A DNA stretch of 7,859 bases from Pseudomonadota bacterium. GTDB taxonomy: Bacteria; Pseudomonadota; Gammaproteobacteria; Burkholderiales; Burkholderiaceae. The notes beneath the pieces were generated by a model, which was not told where the DNA came from, did not search any database, and saw only the letters and a list, made by a program, of their open reading frames with translations. Position 1 is the stretch's first letter. Each line of letters begins with the position of its first letter. This document shows, one piece after another, positions 1 through 6,260 of this stretch. The stretch spans positions 1 through 7,859 of the forward strand of contig JAEZQX010000477.1 of NCBI GenBank assembly GCA_023441105.1, written 5' to 3'. The translations under genes and the position numbers were made by a program.

Positions 1-1
1 G

Positions 2-529
2 GTCGACCTGCGTGAAGCAACCGGCGACGGGATCGCTCCCGCCTTCACCGCCACCGGACACGTACGCCCGCCTGCCGTGCCGCTGGTGAACGCCGGACGC
101 AGCCTGCAACCACTGGTGTCGCCGCGCTCGGCGGCGGAATTCGGTCTGCCGGCCAATGCCGACGACGACGAGACGCCGTCCTCGCTGGTCCTGGCCGGGG
201 GCACGCTGCCGGCAGCGGACGCACTGGCGGCGCTCGACACCGGCCTGTGGATCGGCAACCTCTGGTACCTCAACTATTCCGACCGCCAGGCCTGCCGCAT
301 GACCGGCATGACACGCTTCGCCTGCTTCCAGGTGGAGCGCGGCGAAATCGTCGCGCCGATCGGCGTGATGCGCTTCGACGACTCGTTCCTGCGCCTGTTC
401 GGCGAGGGCCTGGTGGCGCTGTCGCGAGAGGTCGACCTGCTGCCGAGCAACGACACCTACGGGGAGCGGCGCCTCGGCTCGATCAGCACGCCCGGGGCGC
501 TGCTGGCCGACATGCGCTTCACGCTTTAG
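2..529 (+). CDS. TldD/PmbA (TldE-like) family protein, C-terminal fragment
   Basis: The reading frame is open from base 2 to a TAG at 527-529, so this is the last 175 residues of a gene that begins left of the window. The GTG at 77 is only an internal valine. Diagnostic stretches are GLWIGNLWYLNYSDRQ, then MTGMTRFACFQVERGEIV and IGVMRFDDSFLRLFGEGL, ending in a GALLADMRFTL tail. These match the C-terminal domain of TldD/TldE-related proteins of about 440-480 residues. TldD/TldE pairs are proteases that process modified peptides and unfolded proteins. The TldE partner lacks the metal-binding HExxxH helix, and that region lies outside the window, so whether this copy is TldD- or TldE-like cannot be shown directly. 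The end style favours the TldE-like branch. Its last 11 bases overlap the end of the convergent CoA-transferase gene. Confidence 0.85.
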   Translation, partial: VDLREATGDGIAPAFTATGHVRPPAVPLVNAGRSLQPLVSPRSAAEFGLPANADDDETPSSLVLAGGTLPAADALAALDTGLWIGNLWYLNYSDRQACRMTGMTRFACFQVERGEIVAPIGVMRFDDSFLRLFGEGLVALSREVDLLPSNDTYGERRLGSISTPGALLADMRFTL

Positions 530-1688
530 GCGCCAGGCCCAGCTCCGCCAGGATCTCCGCCGTGTGCTCGCCATGCTTCGGCGCCGGATAGCGCACCACG
601 CACGGCGTCTTCGACAGCTTGACCGGGAAGCCGAGCATCTTCACCGCGCCATGGCCGGGATGCTCCACCTCCATCACCATCTCCTGGTGCACCATCTGCG
701 GATCGGCCAGCGCTTCGCCGATGTCCTGCACCTTGCCGCACGGCACGCCGGCCTCGTTCAGCCGCCTGATCCAGTTCTCCTGCGTGTCGGTGCCGAGCCG
801 CTGGTTGATCAGCCGGTTGAGCTCCGGACGGTGCACGACCCGCTGGTCGTTGGTCCGAAACTTCGGCAATTCCAGGATTTCCTCGATGCCGAGGACCGCC
901 AGCAGCTTGCGCAGGATCGCCTCGGTGCTCGGCGCCACCGCGATCTCGCCATCGCTGGCGGTGAACAGGCCGTAGGGCGAGGCGATCGGATGATCGTTGC
1001 CGGTCTTGACCGGCAGCTTGCCGGTGGCCAGGTGATCGGACGCGAGGAAGGCGAACAGGCTGATCATCGTGCTCATCATCGCCGAATCCACCCGCTGCCC
1101 TTCGCCGGTCAGGTCGCGGGCCCGCAGGGCGTTGACGATGCCGAAGGCGGCGTAGAGTCCGGCAACCAGGTCGGTGATGGGCGGCGCGCATCGCACCGGC
1201 CCGGCATCCGCATGGCCGTTGACCGACATGAAGCCGCTCATCGCCTGGATGACGAAGTCGAAGGCCGGCCGGTCGACATAGGGTCCGCTCGCGCCATAGC
1301 CGTTGATGCCGGCAACCACCAGCCGCGGATTCACTGCATCGAGCGTCGCCTGGTCGAGCCCCATCCTGTCGAGCACGCCGGGGCGGTAGTTCTCGACCAG
1401 CACGTCCGCTCCCTCTAGCAGCCGCAGCAGCGTCGCCCGGCCTTCCGCCGACTTGACGTCCAGCGCCATCGACCGCTTGTTGCGGTTGAACGAGGCGAAG
1501 TACCAGCTGAGGCCCTCGTGGCCGGCGCCGATGTGCCGGATCGGATCGCCGTCGTGGGGACCTTCGATCTTGATCACGTCGGCGCCCATGTCCGCCAGGA
1601 TCATGGTGCAGAAAGGGCCGGACAGGATGCGGGTGAGATCGATGATCCGGATACCGGACAGGGGTAGCGGCTTGGCTTGACTCGTCAT
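519..1688 (-). CDS. CaiB/BaiF (class III) CoA-transferase
   Basis: A 389-residue cytoplasmic enzyme predicted to move CoA from an acyl-CoA donor to a free carboxylic acid. The N-terminus (LSGIRIIDLTRILSGPFCTM, ADMGADVIKIE) and the following NRNKRSMALDVKS and VLVENYRPGVLDRMGLD are hallmarks of the family. The likely catalytic aspartate, equivalent to Asp169 of formyl-CoA transferase, is D173 in the context PPITDLVAGLYAAFGI. Length is typical for the family (about 380-430). An in-frame ATG at 1736 exists, but the start at 1688 is preferred. An AGGTGG ribosome site sits 8 bases before it, and homology begins soon after (PLSGIRIIDLTR). The gene follows the HMG-CoA-lyase-like gene by 13 bases, so the two are probably co-transcribed and translationally coupled. 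Substrate is unknown. With a lyase partner, a hydroxylated dicarboxylic acid (citramalate, malate or a similar 3-hydroxy acid) is a reasonable inference. Confidence 0.93.
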   Translation of the reverse strand: MTSQAKPLPLSGIRIIDLTRILSGPFCTMILADMGADVIKIEGPHDGDPIRHIGAGHEGLSWYFASFNRNKRSMALDVKSAEGRATLLRLLEGADVLVENYRPGVLDRMGLDQATLDAVNPRLVVAGINGYGASGPYVDRPAFDFVIQAMSGFMSVNGHADAGPVRCAPPITDLVAGLYAAFGIVNALRARDLTGEGQRVDSAMMSTMISLFAFLASDHLATGKLPVKTGNDHPIASPYGLFTASDGEIAVAPSTEAILRKLLAVLGIEEILELPKFRTNDQRVVHRPELNRLINQRLGTDTQENWIRRLNEAGVPCGKVQDIGEALADPQMVHQEMVMEVEHPGHGAVKMLGFPVKLSKTPCVVRYPAPKHGEHTAEILAELGLAPKA

Positions 1689-1696
1689 CGCAGCTG

Positions 1697-1702
1697 CCAC
1701 CT
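1697..1702 (-). promoter_or_regulatory. Ribosome binding site of the CoA-transferase gene
   Basis: Read on the minus strand this is AGGTGG, 8 bases upstream of the ATG at 1688. It touches the TGA stop (1702-1704) of the preceding lyase gene, which supports translational coupling. It also decides the start against the longer in-frame ATG at 1736, which lies inside the lyase gene. Confidence 0.7.
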
Positions 1703-2682
1703 CAGCCCGCCGCCGTGCCGACGGCATCGGCCTCATGCAGGGTGAGCCGCGGCCCGGCGCGCATCACCTGCCCGGAAAGCTGCCGTCCGAGCGTCTGCTC
1801 CATCTTCTTCGCCACCTCGATCGCCTTGTAGAGGTCGACACCCGTCCGGTAGCCGCTTTCGTGCAGCAGGTAGACGAGGTCCTCGGTGCAGATGTTGCCG
1901 GTCGCGCCGGCGGCGAACGGGCAGCCGCCAAGGCCCGCCACCGAGGAATCGAAGCGCCGCACGCCTTCCTCGAGCCCGACCAGCACGTTGGCCAGGCCGA
2001 TGCCGCGCGTGTTGTGCAGGTGAAGCGTGTACTGCACCGCCGGGAACGCCGCCTTCAGCGCGCGCACGACCCGCCGGATGTTGGTCGGGGTCGCCATGCC
2101 GGTGGTGTCGCCGAGGCCGACATGCGTGACGCCAAGCGACACGTAGGCCTCGACGATCCGCAGGACCGATTCCACCGGAACCTCGCCTTCGAACGGGCAG
2201 CCGAAGACGGTGGCCATGCCGCCCAGCACGTCGATACCGGCCTCCCGCAGCCGGCCGGCGACTTCCGGGAAGCCGGCCAGCGAGTCGCCGATGCTGCGGT
2301 TCAGGTTCTTGCGATTGTGCGTCTCCGAGGCCGAGCACAGCAGCACGCCGCCGTCGAGGGGGGTCTGCGCAGCGCGCTCCGCCGCCTTGAGGTTGGGCAC
2401 CAGCGCCATCAGGTAGGTGTCCGGCTTCTTGCGCACGCCGGCCAGCACCTCGGCGGCATCCGCCAGCTGCGGGACGGCCCTAGGCGACACGAACGACGTG
2501 ACCTCGATGCTGCGCAGGCCGCTGTCGATCATGTCGTTGATGATCTCGATCTTGCGCGCGGCCGGCACGACGTAGCGCTCGATCTGCAGGCCGTCGCGCG
2601 TGCCGACCTCGATGACCTCGACCCAGTCGTCGTCGGGGGTGGTGACCTGCCCGTTGCGGGATGATGCTTGCTCTTGTGTCAT
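1702..2682 (-). CDS. HMG-CoA lyase-like (DRE-TIM/HMGL family) acyl-CoA lyase
   Basis: A 326-residue TIM-barrel lyase expected to cleave a 3-hydroxy-3-methylacyl-CoA (HMG-CoA, or a related substrate such as citramalyl-CoA) by a metal-dependent retro-Claisen reaction. Visible family marks are VEVGTRDGLQ-type residues at 25-33 (R29 and D30 catalytic/metal), E60 in SIEVTSFVSP, the GDTTGMATP loop at 191-199, and metal-ligand histidines H221 and H223 in LHLHNTRG. The signature SVAGLGGCPFAAGATGN at 247-263 carries the active-site cysteine C254 and ligand N263. Length fits the family (about 300-330). The start at 2682 (MTQEQ) is chosen because homology begins about 20 residues later. An upstream in-frame ATG at 2760 would add an unrelated Arg-rich stretch. 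The ribosome site is weak. It is first gene of the pair with the CoA-transferase. True HMG-CoA lyases serve leucine breakdown, but the usual leucine-pathway neighbours are absent, so a different hydroxyacyl-CoA substrate is likely (inference). Confidence 0.92.
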   Translation of the reverse strand: MTQEQASSRNGQVTTPDDDWVEVIEVGTRDGLQIERYVVPAARKIEIINDMIDSGLRSIEVTSFVSPRAVPQLADAAEVLAGVRKKPDTYLMALVPNLKAAERAAQTPLDGGVLLCSASETHNRKNLNRSIGDSLAGFPEVAGRLREAGIDVLGGMATVFGCPFEGEVPVESVLRIVEAYVSLGVTHVGLGDTTGMATPTNIRRVVRALKAAFPAVQYTLHLHNTRGIGLANVLVGLEEGVRRFDSSVAGLGGCPFAAGATGNICTEDLVYLLHESGYRTGVDLYKAIEVAKKMEQTLGRQLSGQVMRAGPRLTLHEADAVGTAAG

Positions 2683-2806
2683 GCTCGGCTCGCGTAGGTG
2701 GCGGCCCCTCGAAGGCCGGAGCCCGCCATCTTGCGTCAGCAGCCGGGCGCTGAAAAGCAATCAATCAGCAACGGTACCATCTCGAATGGCGATGGCATCC
2801 GCGCCA

Positions 2807-3976
2807 TCACCAGCCACCGAAGCGCGGCCATTCCAGCAGGCCGCCCGACGGCTGCAGGACGTGATAGGCGGGGAACTGGGCGGCGGTGGCGCAGGCATGG
2901 TTGGGCAGCACCCTCAGCAGCGTGCCGACCGGCAACCGCTGCACGATGTCGCCGGCGGATCCCGGCCCGGCGGCGAAGGCGAGGATGCCGTGCTCCTGGT
3001 TGGCGCCGTGCATCGTGAGTCCGGCGATCGGCCTGCCGTCGAGGTCGCAGACCTGGCCGTAGCCGTAGTCGCGGCGCTGCGCCTGCGTGCCGCGGTCCCT
3101 GCTCATCGCCATCCAGCCGGCGTCGACCAGCGCCCAACCCTTCTCCGGCTGATGGCCGATCACCGAGGTCAGCACCGACAAGGCGATGTCGTCGACGGCG
3201 CATACGCCGACATTGGCCATCACCAGGTCGAAGAACACGTAGACACCGGCACGGACCTCGGTCACGCCGCCGAGGCTGGCAGCCGAGAGCGCGGTGGGCG
3301 TCGAGCCGACGCTGACGATGTCGCAGCGATGCCCAGCCTGCCGCAGGCGCTGCGCTGCCTCGACGCAACGGCTGCGCTCCTGCTCCGCCATCTGCGCCAG
3401 CGCCTGCGGATCATCGAGCTCGTAGCTTGCCCCGGCGTGGGTCATGACGCCGGCCAGGCGGGCGCCGCCGTCCTGCGCGCCGCTGCCGAGCGCGCCGGCG
3501 ATCTCCAGCAGCAGCGAGTCGTGCGGCTTGATGCCGGCGCGATGGCCGTCGCTGTCGATCTCGAGCAGCAGGTCGAAGCCATGCCGATGCTCGCGACCGA
3601 AGGCGTCCAGCGCGCGGGCGACGTCGAGGCTGTCGGTCAGCAGCTTCAGGTCGCAGCCACGCCGGCGCAACGCCAGGGCGGCCGGGAACTTGTTCGGCGC
3701 CACGCCCACCGCGTACAGGATGTCGCTGACACCGGCGGCAAAGAACTGCTCCGCCTCCTTGAGGGTCGAGACGGTGATGCCGCTCGCGCCGGCGGCCAGC
3801 TGGCGCTGCGCCACCGGCAGCGACTTGGCGGTCTTGACGTGAGGCCTGAAGCGTACGCCGAGTCGGTCCATCTGCGATTGCATGCGCGCGATGTTCGATT
3901 CCATACGCGCCAGGTCGATCACGGCGGCCGGCGTCGGAACATCGGTCAGGGTATTGCTGGGCATCGGTGCGATCAT
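2807..3976 (-). CDS. Fold-type III PLP enzyme, D-serine dehydratase / D-threonine aldolase family (DSD1-like)
   Basis: A 389-residue cytoplasmic PLP enzyme with an N-terminal alanine-racemase-like barrel and a C-terminal metal-binding beta domain. The PLP lysine is expected to be K48 in VRFRPHVKTAKS. LLLEIDSDGHRAGI at 137-149 and the SVGSTPT loop at 222-228 (phosphate binding) are characteristic. Near the C-terminus VLPNHACATAA places H360 and C362 as metal ligands. His-x-Cys is the pattern of zinc-dependent D-serine dehydratase and D-threo-3-hydroxyaspartate dehydratase, whereas D-threonine aldolases and beta-hydroxyaspartate aldolase use His-x-Asp. Elimination of water and ammonia from a D-3-hydroxy-amino acid is therefore favoured over aldol cleavage. 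The start at 3976 is chosen for an AGGA ribosome site 5 bases upstream; an earlier ATG at 4156 would overlap the divergent neighbour. It lies head-to-head with the imine reductase gene and about 124 bases upstream of the lyase gene on the same strand. Exact substrate is unknown. Confidence 0.9.
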   Translation of the reverse strand: MIAPMPSNTLTDVPTPAAVIDLARMESNIARMQSQMDRLGVRFRPHVKTAKSLPVAQRQLAAGASGITVSTLKEAEQFFAAGVSDILYAVGVAPNKFPAALALRRRGCDLKLLTDSLDVARALDAFGREHRHGFDLLLEIDSDGHRAGIKPHDSLLLEIAGALGSGAQDGGARLAGVMTHAGASYELDDPQALAQMAEQERSRCVEAAQRLRQAGHRCDIVSVGSTPTALSAASLGGVTEVRAGVYVFFDLVMANVGVCAVDDIALSVLTSVIGHQPEKGWALVDAGWMAMSRDRGTQAQRRDYGYGQVCDLDGRPIAGLTMHGANQEHGILAFAAGPGSAGDIVQRLPVGTLLRVLPNHACATAAQFPAYHVLQPSGGLLEWPRFGGW

Positions 3977-3981
3977 GGCGG

Positions 3982-3987
3982 TCCTGC
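3982..3987 (-). promoter_or_regulatory. Ribosome binding site of the D-serine dehydratase-like gene
   Basis: On the minus strand this reads GCAGGA, leaving 5 bases to the ATG at 3976. It supports that start over the ATG at 3964 four residues further in, which has no comparable site, and over the far-upstream ATG at 4156. Confidence 0.55.
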
Positions 3988-4048
3988 AGGATGAGGGTTC
4001 GCCCGCGCCAGGGCCGCGATCGGCGCCGGGCTGGGCAGCACGCGGGCG

Positions 4049-4054
4049 ATTGTA
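4049..4054 (-). promoter_or_regulatory. Possible -10 element for the D-serine dehydratase-like gene
   Basis: In the 99-base divergent region the minus strand carries TACAAT, five of six matches to the sigma-70 -10 consensus. It would give a leader of about 65 bases before the ATG at 3976. No good -35 hexamer is visible 16-18 bases upstream, so an activator would be needed or the match is chance. Confidence 0.22.
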
Positions 4055-4065
4055 GGCAAGCGGTC

Positions 4066-4071
4066 GGAGGA
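4066..4071 (+). promoter_or_regulatory. Strong ribosome binding site of the imine reductase gene
   Basis: GGAGGA is a near-perfect anti-16S match with the core GGAGG ending 5 bases before the ATG at 4076. It is the best ribosome site in the window and fixes the start of the downstream gene. Confidence 0.8.
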
Positions 4072-4075
4072 ACAG

Positions 4076-5020
4076 ATGAAGATTTTCAATGCGTCGGCGA
4101 CGGCACTGGCGCTGCCCTGGCCGGCATTGGTCACGGCGGTGGAGGCCATCATCCATGACAGCAGGGCCGGGCTGGCGAGCGCCCCTGCGCGCGTCGGCGT
4201 GCCGCTCGGCGACGACGCGGTCTGGCTGCTGATGCCGGCCGTCTCGCGCGCGGCGGATCTTGCCGCCTGCAAGCTAATCACGGTCCATCCCGGAAACCCG
4301 GGCCGCGGCCTGCCCACCATCCAGGGCGACATCCTGGTGATGCGATCGAGCACCGGCGAGCGTCTCGCGCTGCTCGACGGGCCGGCCGTCACCGCGCGCC
4401 GCACCGCGGCGGTCACCGCACTGGCCATCCGGCAGGTCCAGCAGGCGCGCGCGGCGCCGCCACCCGCCGAGGCGAGCTGCCTGATCATCGGCTGCGGCGT
4501 GCAGGGTCGCGGCCATCTCCATGCCCTCGCCGCCCTCCTCCCCGGGATGCGTTTCCTGCTCTGCTCGCGGACGCCGGCCTCGGCGCAGAGGCTGGCTGCC
4601 GAAGCCGCGACCGTGGGCATCGAAGCGCGGGTGGTGCCGGACCCGGATGAAGAGGTTGCGCGCGCCGACATCGTCGTGACCTGCAGCGATGCGCGCCAGG
4701 CCTGCGTCCGCCGGCTGCCGCGCGCCGGCGCCATCATCGCCGCGGTCGGCTCCTTCACGCCGGCGATGAGCGAGCTGGCCCCCGAGGTCATGAAGGCCAT
4801 CGGCCGCAACATCCTGCTCGACAGTCCCGATGCCGGCCATGAAGCGGGCGAGCTGATCATCAACGGCGTCGACCCCGCCGGGTTGCCGACCCTGTTCGAT
4901 GGCGGCGCGCGGGCCCTGCCGGCGGTGGATCGGACGGTGCTGTTCAAGAGCTGCGGCAACGCGCTGTGGGATCTCGCGGCAGCCCAGGCGGCGATCGGGG
5001 GGATCGCTGCCGACCCCTGA
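4076..5020 (+). CDS. Ornithine cyclodeaminase / mu-crystallin family protein, likely cyclic-imine or imino-acid reductase
   Basis: A 314-residue NAD(P)-dependent cytoplasmic protein. The substrate-binding half shows ASAPARVGVPL near 35-44, the conserved lysine K66 in CKLITVHPGNPGRGLPTIQG, and the arginine pair R108/R109 in LLDGPAVTARRTAAV. The Rossmann nucleotide site is LIIGCGVQGRGHLHA at 136-150 (G139-x-G141-x-x-G144), followed by the conserved GSFTPAMSEL at 225-234. This form resembles the subgroup annotated as Delta1-pyrroline-2-carboxylate / Delta1-piperideine-2-carboxylate reductase (ketimine reductase) more than true ornithine cyclodeaminase. The same superfamily includes alanine dehydrogenase, iminosuccinate reductase (BhcD) and EutC, so the exact imine substrate is open. 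The start is secured by a GGAGGA ribosome site. It is divergent from the PLP dehydratase-like gene, which would itself release an enamine/imine intermediate, and its end is convergent with the FAD oxidoreductase, 16 bases away. Confidence 0.9.
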   Translation: MKIFNASATALALPWPALVTAVEAIIHDSRAGLASAPARVGVPLGDDAVWLLMPAVSRAADLAACKLITVHPGNPGRGLPTIQGDILVMRSSTGERLALLDGPAVTARRTAAVTALAIRQVQQARAAPPPAEASCLIIGCGVQGRGHLHALAALLPGMRFLLCSRTPASAQRLAAEAATVGIEARVVPDPDEEVARADIVVTCSDARQACVRRLPRAGAIIAAVGSFTPAMSELAPEVMKAIGRNILLDSPDAGHEAGELIINGVDPAGLPTLFDGGARALPAVDRTVLFKSCGNALWDLAAAQAAIGGIAADP

Positions 5021-5022
5021 TC

Positions 5023-5052
5023 GATGGCGGCGGGCTTCAGCCGCCAGCCATC
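5023..5052. terminator. Stem-loop at the convergent gene junction, possible bidirectional terminator
   Basis: Left arm 5023-5033 (GATGGCGGCGG) pairs with right arm 5041-5052 (CCGCCAGCCATC). This gives an 11-base-pair stem with one unpaired A at 5046 and a seven-base loop (5034-5040). It falls directly between the stop codons of the imine reductase (5018-5020) and the FAD oxidoreductase (5037-5039) and extends a few codons into the latter. There is no T-tract on either side, so it may act as a Rho-assisted or mRNA-end-protecting hairpin rather than a classical intrinsic terminator. Confidence 0.4.
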
Positions 5053-6155
5053 TCCACCACCTGGGCGCCGATCGACAGGCTGCCGGTCAGGCCGGGCGAT
5101 TCGATGCCGAACAGCTGGATGACGCCCGGCACACCATGGGTCTTCGGCCCGATGATGCGGAAATCGAGCGGCGGCTCGCCCGGCGCCTGGATCTTCGGGC
5201 GGATCCCGGCGTAGGCCGGTTGCAGCGCCCCGTCGCGCAGCGCCGGCCAGTAGCGCCGGATCTCGGCATAGAACGCATCGGCGCGCGCCGGATCGACGTC
5301 GTATTCCGGTTCGTCCACCCACTGCACGTCGGGGCCGAACCGCGCCTGCATCGCCAGGTCGATGGTCAGGTGCACGCCCAGGCCGGCCTGCTCCGGGACC
5401 GGATAGATCAGGCGGCCGAACGGCGCCCGACCGGCCAACGAGAAGTAGTTGCCCTTCGCAAAGTAGGTGGGCGGCACGTGCTGCGCCGGGAATCCATCCA
5501 TCAGCGCCGCCAGCCGCTGCGCATGCAGCCCGGCGCAGTTGACCAGCAGGCGGGCGCGCAGCGCCAGCGCCTCGCCCTGGCCGTCGCCCGCCGCGGCGGT
5601 TTCGACGACCACGCCGTCCGCGGTGCACTGCGCGCGCACCACGCGGGTGTTGAAGGCACAGAGGCCGCCGGCGGCCTCGAGGTCGCCCTGGTAGGACAGC
5701 ATCAGTCCGTGGCTGTCGACGATGCCCGAGCTCGGACTGGACAGCGCGCCGACGCAGCGCAGCTGCGGCTCGACCGCGACCGCAGCCTCGCGGTCGAGGA
5801 ACGCGAGGTCGTCGACGCCGTTGGCGGCCGCCGTCTCCTTGAGCGCCGCCAGCTTCGCGAGGTGTTCCGGCGCGGTCGCCACGATCAGCTTGCCGCAGCG
5901 CAGGTGACCGATGCCCCGCTCGGCGCAATAGGCGTAGAGCCAGGCCTTGCCGCGCACGCAATGGAAGGCTTTCAGCGACCCCGGCGGATAGTAGATGCCG
6001 GCGTGGATCACCTCGCTGTTGCGCGAGCTGGTGCCCATGCCGATGCCGGCCTCCGCATCCACCAGCAGCACCTCCCGCCCGGCGTGCGCCAGCGCGCGGG
6101 CACAGGCGAGGCCGACCACGCCAGCACCCACCACGATGACATCGATCTCTTCCAT
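5037..6155 (-). CDS. FAD-dependent oxidoreductase, L-2-hydroxyglutarate dehydrogenase (LhgO)-like
   Basis: A 372-residue flavoprotein of the DAO superfamily. The N-terminus has the ADP-binding fold DVIVVGAGVVGLACARALA with G10-x-G12-x-x-G15 and an acidic residue ending the second strand (LLVDAEAGIG). Next comes SSRNSEVIHAGIYYPPGSLK at 43-62, a motif typical of L-2-hydroxyglutarate oxidase/dehydrogenases and their relatives. Further marks are LVNCAGLHAQRLA, YFAKGNYFSL, YAGIRPKI and the C-terminal flavin-binding LFGIESPGLTGSLSIG. It likely oxidises a 2-hydroxy acid (or a related amino/imino acid) and passes electrons to oxygen or the quinone pool. No signal peptide is seen. The start at 6155 (MEEIDVIVVG) is preferred because the FAD fold begins immediately; ATGs at 6170 and 6212 would only add a short tail without ribosome site. 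Proteins in this family are usually about 370-420 residues. The substrate is not determined; L-2-hydroxyglutarate is the default candidate. Confidence 0.9.
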   Translation of the reverse strand: MEEIDVIVVGAGVVGLACARALAHAGREVLLVDAEAGIGMGTSSRNSEVIHAGIYYPPGSLKAFHCVRGKAWLYAYCAERGIGHLRCGKLIVATAPEHLAKLAALKETAAANGVDDLAFLDREAAVAVEPQLRCVGALSSPSSGIVDSHGLMLSYQGDLEAAGGLCAFNTRVVRAQCTADGVVVETAAAGDGQGEALALRARLLVNCAGLHAQRLAALMDGFPAQHVPPTYFAKGNYFSLAGRAPFGRLIYPVPEQAGLGVHLTIDLAMQARFGPDVQWVDEPEYDVDPARADAFYAEIRRYWPALRDGALQPAYAGIRPKIQAPGEPPLDFRIIGPKTHGVPGVIQLFGIESPGLTGSLSIGAQVVEMAGG

Positions 6156-6197
6156 TCCGGCGTTCCGCATTGACGGCGGCAAGTCTAGCGCAGGGGC

Positions 6198-6211
6198 TGC
6201 CGGCCCCGGCA
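6198..6211. repeat. Dyad symmetry in the divergent FAD-oxidoreductase / purU intergenic region
   Basis: TGCCGG-CC-CCGGCA is a perfect 6-base inverted repeat with a 2-base centre, midway between the divergent starts at 6155 and 6261. It could be an operator for a dimeric regulator, but short GC-rich dyads are common at this base composition. No regulator gene is present in the window, and no clear sigma-70 promoter pair could be placed around it. Confidence 0.2.
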
Positions 6212-6250
6212 TCTATGGTTCAATGCCGCCATGAAAAGCAGCCGTGATCC

Positions 6251-6254
6251 GGAG
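6251..6254 (+). promoter_or_regulatory. Ribosome binding site of purU
   Basis: GGAG lies 6 bases before the ATG at 6261. It selects this start over the in-frame ATG at 6231, which has no purine-rich sequence upstream. The choice gives a protein of 281 residues, very close to E. coli PurU (280). Confidence 0.65.
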
Positions 6255-6260
6255 CCGCCC

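Noticed and set aside
2683..2760. Longer N-terminus of the HMG-CoA-lyase-like protein from the ATG at 2760
   Set aside because: The added 26 residues are Arg-rich and unlike the family, which begins close to the VEVIEVGTRDG strand. The internal start at 2682 gives a normal length.
2791..2808. GATGGC-ATCCGC-GCCATC hairpin at the stop codon of the D-serine dehydratase-like gene, followed on the minus strand after about 35 bases by TTTT
   Set aside because: The stem is only 6 base pairs and the T-run is far from it and short, so I do not call a terminator. Co-transcription into the lyase gene remains possible.
2600..3994. A 464-codon plus-strand open frame opposite the D-serine dehydratase-like gene
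   Set aside because: It is antisense to a clear PLP enzyme, its sequence is rich in Gln/Arg/Ala without recognisable motifs, and no ribosome site or homology supports it.
4001..4031. GC-rich inverted repeat (GCCCGCGCC with GGCGCCGGGC) in the divergent region
   Set aside because: It has a bulge and a 12-base loop, and matches of this quality are expected by chance in sequence this GC-rich.
3973..5961. A 662-codon open frame on the minus strand across the imine reductase and FAD oxidoreductase genes
   Set aside because: It runs antisense to one strong gene and out of frame through another. Its composition is Arg/Ala/Pro-rich with no domain, which is the usual shadow effect at high GC.
6170..6175. 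TTGACG resembling a sigma-70 -35 element for purU
   Set aside because: No acceptable -10 hexamer occurs 16-18 bases downstream, so a promoter call is not supported.
6231..6260. Ten-residue N-terminal extension of PurU from the ATG at 6231
   Set aside because: There is no ribosome site before it, whereas the ATG at 6261 has GGAG at proper spacing and yields the standard PurU length.
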